Shown one piece after another: positions 43,130 through 51,645 of a DNA stretch of 64,000 bases (its first letter is position 1; each line of letters starts with the position of its first letter). The position numbers and the translations under genes were made by a program. The notes below the pieces were generated by a model, which saw nothing but the letters and a program-made list of their open reading frames with translations, was not told where the DNA came from and did not search any database. The DNA is from Oceanidesulfovibrio marinus (GTDB lineage Bacteria > Desulfobacterota > Desulfovibrionia > Desulfovibrionales > Desulfovibrionaceae), in the NCBI RefSeq assembly GCF_013085545.1, contig NZ_CP039543.1, positions 3,007,322 to 3,071,321 on the forward strand. The letters run 5' to 3'.

Positions 43130-43798
43130 ATGAACAAAGACATTGCAGGAATCACACGCGCTACCATCGAGGCCCTTGTCCCCATCCGCGGCGTCCGCGT
43201 GCTGGAGATCGGTTGCGGCGACGGCCGCATTACCGGACAGCTTGCGCCGGAGCCATCCCTGCTGGCTGGCGTGGAGCCCTGCGCGGACCAGGCGGCCATC
43301 GCCGGGCGCATCGAGGGCGCATGCGTCGCGGCGGCCGCGGCCGAGCACCTGCCTTTTGCCGACAATGCCTTCGATACCGTGCTCTTCACCCTGTCGCTGC
43401 ACCACGCGGAATCTGCGAAAGCTTTAGCAGAGGCGGCGCGGGTGACCCGGCATGGCGGCGCGATCATCGCCGTGGAGCCCCATCCGCACGGCACGGTGCA
43501 GCTGCTCTCCCATATTTTCGAAGACGAAGGCTGGCGACTGGAGCGAGGCCGCCGCGCCCTGGACGACAGCGAGGCTCTGGCCGCCGCCGGGATGCGAGTC
43601 GTTCTGGAGCGGGCCTTTACCGCGCATTGGGAGTTCGCGGACTTCCAGGAGCTCTGCGACTACCAGTTTGAGTACTTCGACATGCCGCAATCCGAAGAGC
43701 TGGTGCAAGCGATGCTGGACTTTCTCGGCCCGGACTGCGCCGGGCAACGGCCCCTCATTCTGGAGGATCTGCTCGTGGCCGCCGTGCTTGAGGTGTAA
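43130..43798 (+). CDS. SAM-dependent methyltransferase (class I)
   Basis: 222 residues with motif I VLEIGCGDGRITG (24-36), an acidic end of strand two (GVEPCADQ) and motif post-I/IV in AFDTVLFTLSLHH. This UbiE/BioC-like pattern suggests a small-molecule substrate. No good ribosome site precedes the ATG at 43130, so the start may be off by a few codons. It is divergent from amt. The substrate is unknown. Confidence 0.85.
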   Translation: MNKDIAGITRATIEALVPIRGVRVLEIGCGDGRITGQLAPEPSLLAGVEPCADQAAIAGRIEGACVAAAAAEHLPFADNAFDTVLFTLSLHHAESAKALAEAARVTRHGGAIIAVEPHPHGTVQLLSHIFEDEGWRLERGRRALDDSEALAAAGMRVVLERAFTAHWEFADFQELCDYQFEYFDMPQSEELVQAMLDFLGPDCAGQRPLILEDLLVAAVLEV

Positions 43799-43885
43799 CA
43801 ATATTGTCGCGATTCTGTTGCCCAATCCTGCGCGCTTTTGTACAAGTGATGGGAAACTTGGAACCTATTCCCCAAGGAGACAGCG

Positions 43886-44104
43886 ATGTCTGCTGACGAG
43901 AAGAACACTGTCGATCCCGCGACCGACGAGTTGAGAAAGATTCGGCACCAGCTCAAGGAGCTGACCGAGGCCGTCTACGCCATGGCCGGCGTGATGCTGA
44001 TGAGCGGCATGCCCCAGTCCGGGCCGGAAAACGCCGTGAGCCAGCTGCGCACCGTGCGCACGGCCATGTCGACCGAGTTCAGGAAGCAGGAGGACGCCGA
44101 GTAG
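43886..44104 (+). CDS. Small hypothetical protein
   Basis: 72 residues, acidic and helical, with one hydrophobic stretch in the middle (VYAMAGVMLMSGM, 30-42). AAGGAG lies at ideal distance before the ATG, and a bidirectional terminator follows, so it is very likely expressed. I do not recognise a family. It sits between the methyltransferase and the second PII gene, on the plus strand. Confidence 0.7.
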   Translation: MSADEKNTVDPATDELRKIRHQLKELTEAVYAMAGVMLMSGMPQSGPENAVSQLRTVRTAMSTEFRKQEDAE

Positions 44105-44149
44105 CGGCTCTGCTTCAGGACACGAACCGGTCCATGAACCAAAGAAAAA

Positions 44150-44178
44150 GGCCGCCTGCGCAATACAGACGGCCTTTT
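44150..44178. terminator. Bidirectional terminator between convergent genes
   Basis: A 9-bp stem with one mismatch (arms 44150-44158 and 44166-44174) followed by TTTT on the plus strand and by TTTTTC on the minus strand. It separates the small plus-strand gene from the second PII gene. Confidence 0.75.
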
Positions 44179-44200
44179 GTTGTTGTGGAATGAGGCTGGG

Positions 44201-44533
44201 TTAGCTCAGGTTTTCCTCGCCGGTGCGGACGCGGTAGGACTGCTCCACATCCTGGACCAGGATAACGCCGTCGCCTTCACGGCCGGTCTTGGCGGCGCCC
44301 ATGATGGCCTGAACCGCATCGTCGACCTTGGCCTCGGAGACAGCGAGCTCCAGGCGTACCTTCTTGAGCAGGTTCACTTCCATGACAACGCCGCGATAGG
44401 TCTCGGTGAAGCCTTTCTGGCGGCCGGAACCGAGGATATTGGTAACGGACATGCCGTAGAACTGCTTGGCGTACAGCGCCTGCTTGACGTCTGTCAGGCT
44501 CTCGGGCCTGATATATGCGATGACGAGCTTCAT
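44201..44533 (-). CDS. PII-family protein with Met at the uridylylation position
   Basis: 110 residues with PII core motifs (TNILGSGRQKGFTETYRG, GREGDGVILVQDVEQSYRVRTGE). The T-loop reads RGVVMEVNLLKK, so the residue equal to Tyr51 is methionine and GlnD cannot uridylylate it. It follows the second amt gene by 27 nt and should bind that channel. Control must be by direct binding of ATP/ADP and 2-oxoglutarate, as in NifI-type or other non-uridylylated PII proteins. No nif genes are in the window. Confidence 0.9.
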   Translation of the reverse strand: MKLVIAYIRPESLTDVKQALYAKQFYGMSVTNILGSGRQKGFTETYRGVVMEVNLLKKVRLELAVSEAKVDDAVQAIMGAAKTGREGDGVILVQDVEQSYRVRTGEENLS

Positions 44534-44560
44534 ATATTCCTCCTGTGCATGACGTTCGGG

Positions 44561-45937
44561 TTACTCGACGGTGAAGATCTGGAAGCCGTTGTAGCCCTCC
44601 GTGCCGTGCTCGGAGAGGTCCAGACCCTTGATCTCATCTTCCTTGCTGGCGCGCAGGCCCATGACCGCCTTGACGACGGAGAAGGCGATGAAGCCCACAC
44701 CGAAGGCCCAGACAAAGACCACCGCAACGCCCAGCGCCTGGACGAAGAACACGTCGATGGAACCGCCATAGAACAGGCCGACAGCGTCGCCGTAGCCAGG
44801 GGCGGCCAGCAGGCCGGCGCCCAGCGTACCCAGAGCGCCGCACACGCCGTGCACGGAAACCGCACCGACCGGGTCGTCGATCTTGAGGACCTTGTCGATG
44901 AACTCGACGGAGAACACGCAGACCATACCGGCGACAGCGCCGATGACGATGGAGCCGACAGGCGAGAGCTCGTAACAGCCGGCTGTGATGGCGACCAGGC
45001 CAGCGAGCACGCCGTTCATCGTCATGGACGGATCAGGCTTGCCGTGCTTCAGCCAGACCGTGATCATGGCGCCGAGCATACCGGCGGCGGCGGCCAGGGA
45101 GGTGTTCACGGCGATGTAGCCGATGGTGCCGTCAGCAGTGGTGGTGGAGCCGGGGTTGAACCCGAACCAGCCGAACCAGAGGATGAAGACGCCGAGGGAA
45201 GCCAGCGGAATGTTGTGCCCCGGAATGGCGCGGGCCGTGCCGTCAGAGGCATACTTGCCGATACGCGGTCCAAGGACCAGCGCGCCGGCCAGACCGACCC
45301 AGCCGCCAACGGAGTGAACGACGGTGGAGCCGGCAAAGTCGATGAAGCCGAAGCCTTCCAGCCAGCCGGCGCCGGCATCGCCCAGCCACAGGCTGCCCCA
45401 GCACCAGTGTCCCGAGACGGGGTAGATGAGAGCCGTGGTGATGATGGATATGACGATGTACGAACCGAACTTGGTGCGCTCGGCCACGGCGCCGGAAACG
45501 ATGGTTGCGGAAGTCGCGGCGAACACGGACTGGAAGAACCAGAAGGTCAGCGTCCACTGGCCGTCCGGAGTTGCGCCGTTGGCGCCGCCCAGGGCGAAGC
45601 CGGAGCTGCCGAAGACGCCGCTGACGTCGGTGCCGAACATGATGCCGAAGCCCAGCAGGAAGAAGGCGATGGCGCCGGCGCCGAAGTCCAGATAGTTCTT
45701 CATCAGAATGTTGCCGGCGTTTTTCGCGCGGGTGAAGCCGCACTCGACACAGGCGAAACCGGCCTGCATGAACATGACCAGCACGCCAGCGATGAGCGTC
45801 CAAAGGATGTTCGCGTTGCTCTGGAGCAACATTTCCGGAGCATCCTGCGCCAAAGCGAGCCCGGGCGCCATAAGGACACCCAAGACAGCCATCCCCAGTA
45901 CGAGACGGCTTTTGTGAACCGTAATCCGAGAAACCAT
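44561..45937 (-). CDS. amt: Ammonium transporter (Amt family), second copy
   Basis: 458 residues: a probable signal peptide (about 1-30, ending in GLALA) followed by the Amt core with VMFMQAGFACVECGFTRAKNAGN, DFAGSTVVHSVGGWVGLAGA (pore His), FGWFGFNPGSTTTADG and SVHGVCGALGTLGAG (pore His). It belongs to the long, signal-peptide-bearing type and is clearly different from the first amt. AAGGAGGT precedes the ATG. A -24/-12 promoter lies about 120 bp upstream, so expression probably depends on sigma-54 and an NtrC-like activator under nitrogen limitation. Confidence 0.93.
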   Translation of the reverse strand: MVSRITVHKSRLVLGMAVLGVLMAPGLALAQDAPEMLLQSNANILWTLIAGVLVMFMQAGFACVECGFTRAKNAGNILMKNYLDFGAGAIAFFLLGFGIMFGTDVSGVFGSSGFALGGANGATPDGQWTLTFWFFQSVFAATSATIVSGAVAERTKFGSYIVISIITTALIYPVSGHWCWGSLWLGDAGAGWLEGFGFIDFAGSTVVHSVGGWVGLAGALVLGPRIGKYASDGTARAIPGHNIPLASLGVFILWFGWFGFNPGSTTTADGTIGYIAVNTSLAAAAGMLGAMITVWLKHGKPDPSMTMNGVLAGLVAITAGCYELSPVGSIVIGAVAGMVCVFSVEFIDKVLKIDDPVGAVSVHGVCGALGTLGAGLLAAPGYGDAVGLFYGGSIDVFFVQALGVAVVFVWAFGVGFIAFSVVKAVMGLRASKEDEIKGLDLSEHGTEGYNGFQIFTVE

Positions 45938-46053
45938 ACAAGACCTCCTTGATTTTGATTGGCCGGCAGCAGCATTAAAATAGTAAGTTGAACCCCGGCG
46001 CTTGGGACACCGGGTTGACTACCGGAATCCCCATCTCGTGACCGGACCACTAC

Positions 46054-46070
46054 AGCAAATACCAGTCCAA
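46054..46070 (-). promoter_or_regulatory. Sigma-54 promoter of the second amt-PII operon
   Basis: On the minus strand TTGGACTGGTATTTGCT keeps GG and GC separated by exactly 10 nt. Transcription would start about 105 nt before the amt ATG. Sigma-54 control is normal for amt-glnK operons. Confidence 0.65.
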
Positions 46071-46163
46071 AACATACAACCATCTGAAACTACAAACTAT
46101 TACTGACAGCCATCGAGGCGCTCCACAAAAAGCGGTCCGCTTCCTGCCTTATTTTGTACAAAT

Positions 46164-46192
46164 TTGAAACATCGTTTCCGGGGTATTTTACA
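46164..46192 (+). promoter_or_regulatory. Candidate promoter of the aromatic supercluster leader
   Basis: TTGAAA (46164-46169) and TTTACA (46187-46192) separated by 17 nt. The match is modest (4 of 6 and 3 of 6). It would start a leader RNA near 46199, upstream of the leader peptide. Another weak pair, TTGACT (46270) with TAGTAC (46293), would start transcription at the leader ATG itself. Neither is certain. Confidence 0.35.
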
Positions 46193-46305
46193 CAAAGTTG
46201 TAAAAAATGGCTACTGACACTTTCAGTATCTTCTGGCGCAACCCCCGCACATCTTTTCTGCCTTTTTTGTTGACTTCCAGTCTTGCCGCGGGTAGTACGT
46301 CGCCT

Positions 46306-46392
46306 ATGAATACCCACAAACCGCTGGCTTCCTACTTTTTCTTTTTTTATTTTTGGCGCTGGACTGTCCGCGGTCGGAAGGGTACGAGCTAA
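46306..46392 (+). CDS. Aromatic-rich leader peptide of the aro/trp attenuator
   Basis: A 28-residue peptide whose codons 10-19 (46333-46362) read Tyr-Phe-Phe-Phe-Phe-Tyr-Phe-Trp-Arg-Trp: nine aromatic residues in ten. A strong intrinsic terminator follows the stop by 27 nt, and the first enzyme gene of the aromatic pathway starts 108 nt after the stop. This matches leader peptides such as PheL, which sense charged tRNA. The same frame stays open back to an ATG at 46207 (61 residues), so the start is not certain; neither ATG has a strong ribosome site. Confidence 0.8.
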   Translation: MNTHKPLASYFFFFYFWRWTVRGRKGTS

Positions 46393-46454
46393 GAGTCTTC
46401 TCAAGGTGAATCGAACCAGGGCCGCGGGCAGTAAAGCCGGCGGCCCTTTTTTTT
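46366..46454 (+). promoter_or_regulatory. Transcription attenuator: antiterminator and terminator
   Basis: Terminator: stem arms 46419-46425 and 46440-46446 (7 bp, plus an inner 3 bp) followed by eight T (46447-46454). Antiterminator: GTCCGCGGTC (46366-46375, inside the leader peptide codons) can pair over 10 bp, two of them wobble, with GGCCGCGGGC (46420-46429), which includes the terminator's left arm. The two structures exclude each other. A ribosome stalled on the Phe/Tyr codons leaves 46366-46375 free and favours read-through; one that reaches the stop at 46390 covers it and lets the terminator form. Confidence 0.8.
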
Positions 46455-46499
46455 CACCGCCGGCCCTCCCCGGGGCACGCAAAGGCAAGGAGTAAGACC

Positions 46500-47306
46500 A
46501 TGCTTCTCGGAAAAGGGGTGCGCCAGGAACGCATCTTCAACCGGAACACCGGCAGGACCATCATCGTCCCCATGGATCACGGCGTATCTGTCGGACCTGT
46601 CCACGGCCTCGTCGACTTCAAAGGCACCGTCAACAAGGTCGCCGACGGCGGCGCAAACGCCGTACTCATGCACAAGGGGTTGCCGCGATGCACCCACCGC
46701 GGCTACGGCCGCGACATCGGGCTCATCGTCCACCTCTCCGCTTCCACCAACATTTCTCCTTTCCCCAACGCCAAGACCCTGGTCGGCACTGTTGAAGACG
46801 CCATCCGGCTGGGCGCCGACGCCGTTTCCCTGCATGTGAACCTGGGTGATGAGACCGAGCCCAAAATGCTCGAAGACCTGGGCCGCATCTGCTCCACCGC
46901 CGCAGGATGGGGCATGCCTGTGCTCGCCATGATGTACGCCCGCGGCAAGAAGGTGGAGAACGAGTACGATCCCAAGCTTGTGCGCCACTGCGCCCGCGTG
47001 GCCGTGGAGCTCGGCGCGGACATCGTCAAGGTCGCCTACACCGGCGACATCGAGTCCTTCCATACTGTGGTGGAGGCATGCTGCGTGCCCGTGGTCATCG
47101 CCGGCGGCGAAAAGCTGGAGTCCACCCGCGACCTCATCCAGATGGTCCACGACTCCATCCAGGCTGGCGGTGCCGGTCTCTCCGTGGGCCGCAACGTGTT
47201 CCAGCACGAGAACCCGACCCTCCTGTGCCAGGCCCTCAACGGCGTGGTCCACGAGGATTGGGATGTGGAGCAGGCCATGGAACTTCTCGAACCGGAAGGA
47301 AGCTAG
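46500..47306 (+). CDS. 2-amino-3,7-dideoxy-D-threo-hept-6-ulosonate synthase-type class I aldolase, paralog 1
   Basis: 268 residues, TIM-barrel class I aldolase of the DhnA/ADH-synthase family. It begins with [20 protein letters not shown]; the Schiff-base lysine is Lys177 in [10 protein letters not shown]. In methanogens and Desulfovibrio relatives such enzymes make the six-carbon amino-sugar precursor of 3-dehydroquinate, replacing DAHP synthase. AAGGAG precedes the ATG at 46500. It is the first enzyme gene behind the attenuator and is followed by a close paralog; one of the pair may act as ADH synthase and the other as fructose-1,6-bisphosphate aldolase or donor-sugar transaldolase. I cannot tell which. 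Confidence 0.85.
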   Translation: MLLGKGVRQERIFNRNTGRTIIVPMDHGVSVGPVHGLVDFKGTVNKVADGGANAVLMHKGLPRCTHRGYGRDIGLIVHLSASTNISPFPNAKTLVGTVEDAIRLGADAVSLHVNLGDETEPKMLEDLGRICSTAAGWGMPVLAMMYARGKKVENEYDPKLVRHCARVAVELGADIVKVAYTGDIESFHTVVEACCVPVVIAGGEKLESTRDLIQMVHDSIQAGGAGLSVGRNVFQHENPTLLCQALNGVVHEDWDVEQAMELLEPEGS

Positions 47307-47316
47307 GGAGCCCGCC

Positions 47317-48123
47317 ATGCGTATCGGTAAAGCAATCCGCCGCGAGCGCATCTTCAATCGCGACACCAAGCGGACCATCATCGTTCCTCTGGACCACGGC
47401 ATTTCCATCGGACCAGTCCACGGTCTCGTGGACCTTCGGGAAACCGTGAACAGCGTAGCCGAGGGCGGCGCCAACGCCGTGCTCATGCACAAGGGCCTGG
47501 TCCGTTGCGGCCACCGCACCAGCGGCAAGGACATCGGCCTGATCCTGCACCTCTCCGCCTCCACGGACGTCTCCCCCTACCCCAACGCCAAGACCCTGGT
47601 CTCCAGCGTGCGCGAAGCCCTGAAGCAGGGCGCCGACGCCATCAGCGTGCACATCAACCTGGGCGACGAGACCGAGCGGCACATGCTCAAGGAAGTGGGC
47701 GAGGCGGCCGAGGAAGCCGCGGACTGGGGCATGCCCCTCCTGGCCATGGTCTACGGCCGCGGCCCCAAGATCAAAGACGGCTTCGCCCCGGACGTGGTGG
47801 CGCACTGCGCCCGCGTGGGCCAGGAGCTCGGCGCGGACATCATCAAGGTCGTCTACACCGGCGACCCCGACTCCTTCGCCAAGGTGGTGGAATCCTGCTG
47901 CGTGCCCGTGGTCATCGCCGGCGGCCCCAAGCTCGACTCCGACCGCGACCTCTTGACCATCGTGCACGACTCCATAGCCGCCGGCGGCTCCGGCCTTTCC
48001 GTGGGCCGCAACATCTTCCAACACGAGAACCCCGCCGCCCTGTGCCGCGCCCTGGCCGGCATTGTGCACGACGGACGCACCGTGGACGAGGGGATGGAAA
48101 TCCTCAGAGGAGCCGACCGATGA
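47317..48123 (+). CDS. 2-amino-3,7-dideoxy-D-threo-hept-6-ulosonate synthase-type class I aldolase, paralog 2
   Basis: 268 residues, same length as the gene before it and alignable end to end with it without gaps. Lys177 in [10 protein letters not shown] is the Schiff-base residue. GGGAG precedes the ATG at 47317, 10 nt after the first paralog. Its stop overlaps the start of the DHQ synthase II gene in an ATGA junction, so this copy is the one physically coupled to the next pathway step. It differs from paralog 1 mainly on surface helices and in the 61-71 loop ([11 protein letters not shown] versus [11 protein letters not shown]), which could bear on substrate choice. Confidence 0.85.
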   Translation: MRIGKAIRRERIFNRDTKRTIIVPLDHGISIGPVHGLVDLRETVNSVAEGGANAVLMHKGLVRCGHRTSGKDIGLILHLSASTDVSPYPNAKTLVSSVREALKQGADAISVHINLGDETERHMLKEVGEAAEEAADWGMPLLAMVYGRGPKIKDGFAPDVVAHCARVGQELGADIIKVVYTGDPDSFAKVVESCCVPVVIAGGPKLDSDRDLLTIVHDSIAAGGSGLSVGRNIFQHENPAALCRALAGIVHDGRTVDEGMEILRGADR

Positions 48124-49094
48124 AAGAGATATGGTTCAAGGCCGTGCCCTTTGACAAAGAGCTGGTGACCCTGGCGCTGGAGTCCGGCGTGGACGGCATC
48201 ATCGTCGACAAGACCAAGAAAAAGGACGTGGCAGCATTGGGACGCACCAATGTGATCTCGCCCGAGGAGCTGACCGACGTGTGCCTGAACGCCAAGGACG
48301 ACGAGGAACGCGCCGTTGGGTGCCTGCGCGACGGCCAGAAGGTCGTTCTTTCCACCGGCTGGGAGATCATCCCGGTGGAGAACATTCTGGCGCAGTCCAA
48401 AGGCCTGGGCGTGGAGGTTGCCTCCCTGGACCAGGCCCTGCTCGCGGCCGGCATTCTGGAGCACGGGGTGGACTTCCTCGTGGTGCTGCCGGAAGCCGCG
48501 GCCGAGCTCAAGGACATCGTCTCGCAGGTCAAGCTGGCTCAGGGCATGGCCCAACTGCAATCCGCCACTATTACCGCCGTGGAGTCCGCCGGACTGGGCC
48601 ATCGCGTCTGCGTGGACACCCTCTCCGTGCTCAAGCGCGGCCAGGGCATGCTCGTGGGCAACTCCTCGGCTTTCACCTTCCTGGTGCACGCGGAAACCGA
48701 GTCCAACCCCTATGTGGCGGCGCGGCCTTTCCGCATCAACGCCGGCGCCGTGCACGCCTACGCGCTCATGCCCGGCGACAAGACTGCCTATCTGGAGGAG
48801 GTCACGGCCGGTCGCGAGGTGCTTATCGTCTCGGCCGACGGCTCGACCTCCCTTGCCACCGTTGGCAGGGCCAAGGTGGAAGTGCGCCCCATGCTGCTCA
48901 TTCGCGCGCGTCTGGAGGACGGCACCGAGGGAGCCATTTTTCTGCAGAACGCGGAGACCATCCGCCTCGTCACTGCGGCGGGAGAACCCGTGAGCGTGGT
49001 CACCCTGAAGGAGGGGGATCAGGTGCTCGTCAAGGCGGACGCGGCCGGCCGGCATTTCGGCATGCGCATCCGCGAGGATATCAAGGAAGCGTGA
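48120..49094 (+). CDS. 3-dehydroquinate synthase II
   Basis: 324 residues, the archaeal-type DHQ synthase (AroB' / MJ1249 family) that oxidatively deaminates and cyclises the ADH-synthase product with NAD+ to give 3-dehydroquinate. Family stretches are visible: [17 protein letters not shown] at the start, [32 protein letters not shown] in the middle, then [31 protein letters not shown]. It overlaps the second aldolase gene by 4 nt. Finding it next to the aldolases confirms that the cell uses the DAHP-independent entry into the shikimate pathway. Confidence 0.92.
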   Translation: MKEIWFKAVPFDKELVTLALESGVDGIIVDKTKKKDVAALGRTNVISPEELTDVCLNAKDDEERAVGCLRDGQKVVLSTGWEIIPVENILAQSKGLGVEVASLDQALLAAGILEHGVDFLVVLPEAAAELKDIVSQVKLAQGMAQLQSATITAVESAGLGHRVCVDTLSVLKRGQGMLVGNSSAFTFLVHAETESNPYVAARPFRINAGAVHAYALMPGDKTAYLEEVTAGREVLIVSADGSTSLATVGRAKVEVRPMLLIRARLEDGTEGAIFLQNAETIRLVTAAGEPVSVVTLKEGDQVLVKADAAGRHFGMRIREDIKEA

Positions 49095-49096
49095 CC

Positions 49097-50281
49097 ATGG
49101 CCGCCCAGTACAATTTCGAACCCGAAACCCCCTCGGCGGACGATGCGTCCACGGAACGGATGACCGGTCTGCGCGAGTCCATAGACGCGCTGGACAAGGA
49201 TCTCCTGGATATTCTCAACAGGCGTGCCGCCCTTTCCCTGGAGGTGGGACGCATCAAGGCCGGATCGCACGACCTCGTGTTCAAGCCGTTCCGCGAAAAA
49301 GAGGTTCTGGCCAATCTGGCAGCTGCCAACCCCGGCCCTCTGCCGGAGACGCACCTGCGCTCCATCTACCGCGAGATCTTCTCCAGCTCGCGGGCGTTGC
49401 AGCGGCCCCAGCGTGTCTCGTATCTTGGACCGGAAGGCACCTTCTCCTACTTTGCCGGCGTCCAGTTTCTTGGACGCGCCGTGGACTTCCTGCCCGAGTC
49501 GGACATCCCCAATGTGTTCAGGGCCGTGGCCTCCGGCCGCGCCGAGCTGGGCATCATCCCGCTGGAGAACTCCCTGCAGGGCACCGTGGGCCAGAGCCTG
49601 GACCACTTCCTCCAGCAGAAGGTCTACATCCAGTCCGAGATCTTCTGCCGCATCAGCCACAGCCTGCTGGGCCATTCCGGCCCGCTCTCCTCGGTGCGCA
49701 CGGTCTACTCGCATCCCCAGCCCCTGGCCCAGTGCTCCGGCTGGCTGCGCTCCATGCTGCCGCAAGCCCACGTGGTGCCCATGGAGTCCACGGCCGCCGC
49801 GGCCACCCGCGTAGCCGAGACCAACGAGGAAGGCGCCGCGGCCATCGGCCATGGCGGACTGGCCTCCATGCTGGGTCTGGACGTCCTGGCCTCCGGCATC
49901 GAGGACCTGGGCGACAACTGGACGCGCTTCGTGCTCATCGCCGGAACGCCGTCCGACGCCTCCCTGTCCAAGGCCGCGCGGGACAAAACCTCCATGCTCT
50001 TTACCGTGCCGGACAAGCCAGGCTCCCTGGTCAGTGTCCTCGGGACCATCGCCCGCAACGGCATCAATATGAAAAAGCTCGAATCGCGGCCCATGCGCGG
50101 CGAAACGTGGAAGTACGTCTTCTTCGTGGATGTGGAGTGCGACCTGGAGCAGGACGAGTACGCCGAAACCCTGCGCGACCTGGAGAACGCCTGTCACTCC
50201 CTGCGCATTCTCGGCAGCTACCCCAGCGGCCCGTACCTCGACGTTTCCGGCCAGACCGCCGATAAGGAGAGCGCAGCATGA
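49097..50281 (+). CDS. pheA: Bifunctional chorismate mutase/prephenate dehydratase
   Basis: 394 residues in three domains: chorismate mutase (about 15-100, LRESIDALDKDLLDILNRRAALSLEVGRIK), prephenate dehydratase (about 110-295, YLGPEGTFSY, IIPLENSLQGTV) and a C-terminal ACT domain (about 305-385) with the ESRPMRGETWKYVFFVD segment that binds phenylalanine for feedback inhibition. It makes phenylpyruvate. The start is 2 nt after the DHQ synthase II stop; the stop overlaps aroA by 4 nt. Confidence 0.95.
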   Translation: MAAQYNFEPETPSADDASTERMTGLRESIDALDKDLLDILNRRAALSLEVGRIKAGSHDLVFKPFREKEVLANLAAANPGPLPETHLRSIYREIFSSSRALQRPQRVSYLGPEGTFSYFAGVQFLGRAVDFLPESDIPNVFRAVASGRAELGIIPLENSLQGTVGQSLDHFLQQKVYIQSEIFCRISHSLLGHSGPLSSVRTVYSHPQPLAQCSGWLRSMLPQAHVVPMESTAAAATRVAETNEEGAAAIGHGGLASMLGLDVLASGIEDLGDNWTRFVLIAGTPSDASLSKAARDKTSMLFTVPDKPGSLVSVLGTIARNGINMKKLESRPMRGETWKYVFFVDVECDLEQDEYAETLRDLENACHSLRILGSYPSGPYLDVSGQTADKESAA

Positions 50282-51645
50282 GCCAGCATACCCACCCGGC
50301 CACGGTCACCGCGCCGGCCTCCAAGTCCATGTCCCACCGCGCCATGATGGCCGCGGCACTGGCGGACGGCGAGTCGCACCTCTTCAACGTGCTCGACTCC
50401 GATGACCTCATCCGCACCGCCGACGCTTTGCGCGAGTCCGGCTCCTCCATTGCGCCGCTCACGGCCCTGGAGCCCGGCGCCTTTGCCGTGCTGGGCCAGC
50501 CCGAGGGCCCGGACGGCTCGCCGGACGAGGACACCCCCACCGAGATCGACGTGGCCGAGTCCGGCACCACCTGCCGGCTGATCACCGCCATCCTCGCCGC
50601 CGGACAGGGCTCCTTCCGCGTGCACGGCAAGGGCCGCATGCACGAGCGCCCCATCGGCGCGCTGGCGCAGTCCCTGGAGACCCTCGGCGTGCGCTTCAAG
50701 TATGAGGGCACGCACGGCTGCCCGCCCTTTGTGCTCACCACCGAGGGCCTCCGCGGCCGCGAGGTGTCCGTGGATATCTCGGAGTCCAGCCAGTACCTCT
50801 CCGGCCTGCTCCTGGCCGCGCCCCTGGCCGACGGTCCGCTGACCATCTCCCTGGCCGGCGAGAAGACCGTATCCTGGCCCTATGTCTCCCTCACCCTGCA
50901 GATGCTCGAAGAGTTCGGCATCCCCTTTGTGGTGGAGGTCAACCCCGGCAGCGGCTGGCAGGCTGTGGACGACTGGAGGCTGGTGCGCGCCGCCGTGCCC
51001 GGCAAGGTCCGCTTCCGCATGGAGCCGGCCACCTACCGCGCGCGCAAGTACGTGGTGGAGGGCGACTGGTCCAACGCCTCGTACTTCCTGGCCGCCGGCG
51101 CCGTGGGCCCGGCCCTGGTGCGCGTCCGCGGCCTGGTCATGGAGTCCCTGCAGGGCGACTCCGCAATCATCGACATCCTGCAGGATATGGGCGCGGAGAT
51201 CACCTGGGAGCGCGACGCCGTAACCGTGGAACCCAGGCACCTGAACGGCATCGAGCGGAATATGTCCGAGTCGCCGGACATCGTGCCCACCGTGGCCGTG
51301 CTCGCCGCCATGGCCGACGGCCCCACCAGGATCACCGGCGTGCCCCACCTGCGCATCAAGGAAAGCGACCGTCTGGCAGCCTGCGCCAAGGAGATCAGCA
51401 AGGTCGGCGCATCGGTCATGCTGCTGGACGACGGCATCATGATCACGCCCAAGCCCATCTCCCAGCAGCTCAAGCAGGAAGGAGTGGACTTCTCCTCCCA
51501 CGGCGACCACCGCATCGCCATGAGCCTGTCGCTGTTCGAGCGCGTGGGCCTGCCCGTGCGCTTCGACGACCCCACCGTGGTGAACAAGTCCTTCCCCGGT
51601 TTCTGGGACGAGTGGGACAAGCTCCGAAACGGGGGTGGCGTCTAG
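50278..51645 (+). CDS. aroA: 5-enolpyruvylshikimate-3-phosphate synthase
   Basis: 455 residues. AroA joins shikimate-3-phosphate and PEP. Motifs: PASKSMSHRAMMAAALADG (13-31), ESGTTCRL (PEP/S3P loop), ESSQYLSGLLLAAPLA, HLRIKESDRLAACAKEI and SSHGDHRIAMSLSL near the C-terminus with the catalytic Asp/Glu/Lys/Arg set. The first loop reads ESGTTCR where common enzymes have GNAGTAMRP or GNSGTTMR, so it belongs to a divergent class. It overlaps pheA (4 nt) and tyrA (1 nt). Confidence 0.93.
   Translation: MSQHTHPATVTAPASKSMSHRAMMAAALADGESHLFNVLDSDDLIRTADALRESGSSIAPLTALEPGAFAVLGQPEGPDGSPDEDTPTEIDVAESGTTCRLITAILAAGQGSFRVHGKGRMHERPIGALAQSLETLGVRFKYEGTHGCPPFVLTTEGLRGREVSVDISESSQYLSGLLLAAPLADGPLTISLAGEKTVSWPYVSLTLQMLEEFGIPFVVEVNPGSGWQAVDDWRLVRAAVPGKVRFRMEPATYRARKYVVEGDWSNASYFLAAGAVGPALVRVRGLVMESLQGDSAIIDILQDMGAEITWERDAVTVEPRHLNGIERNMSESPDIVPTVAVLAAMADGPTRITGVPHLRIKESDRLAACAKEISKVGASVMLLDDGIMITPKPISQQLKQEGVDFSSHGDHRIAMSLSLFERVGLPVRFDDPTVVNKSFPGFWDEWDKLRNGGGV

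Noticed and set aside
44177-45952. 591-codon open frame opposite the second amt/PII genes
   Set aside because: Antisense shadow; acidic Gly/Asp-rich translation with no domain.
46199-46454. T-box or other riboswitch in the aromatic leader
   Set aside because: I see no T-box or specifier-loop layout, and the aromatic-codon leader peptide with overlapping antiterminator explains the region better.
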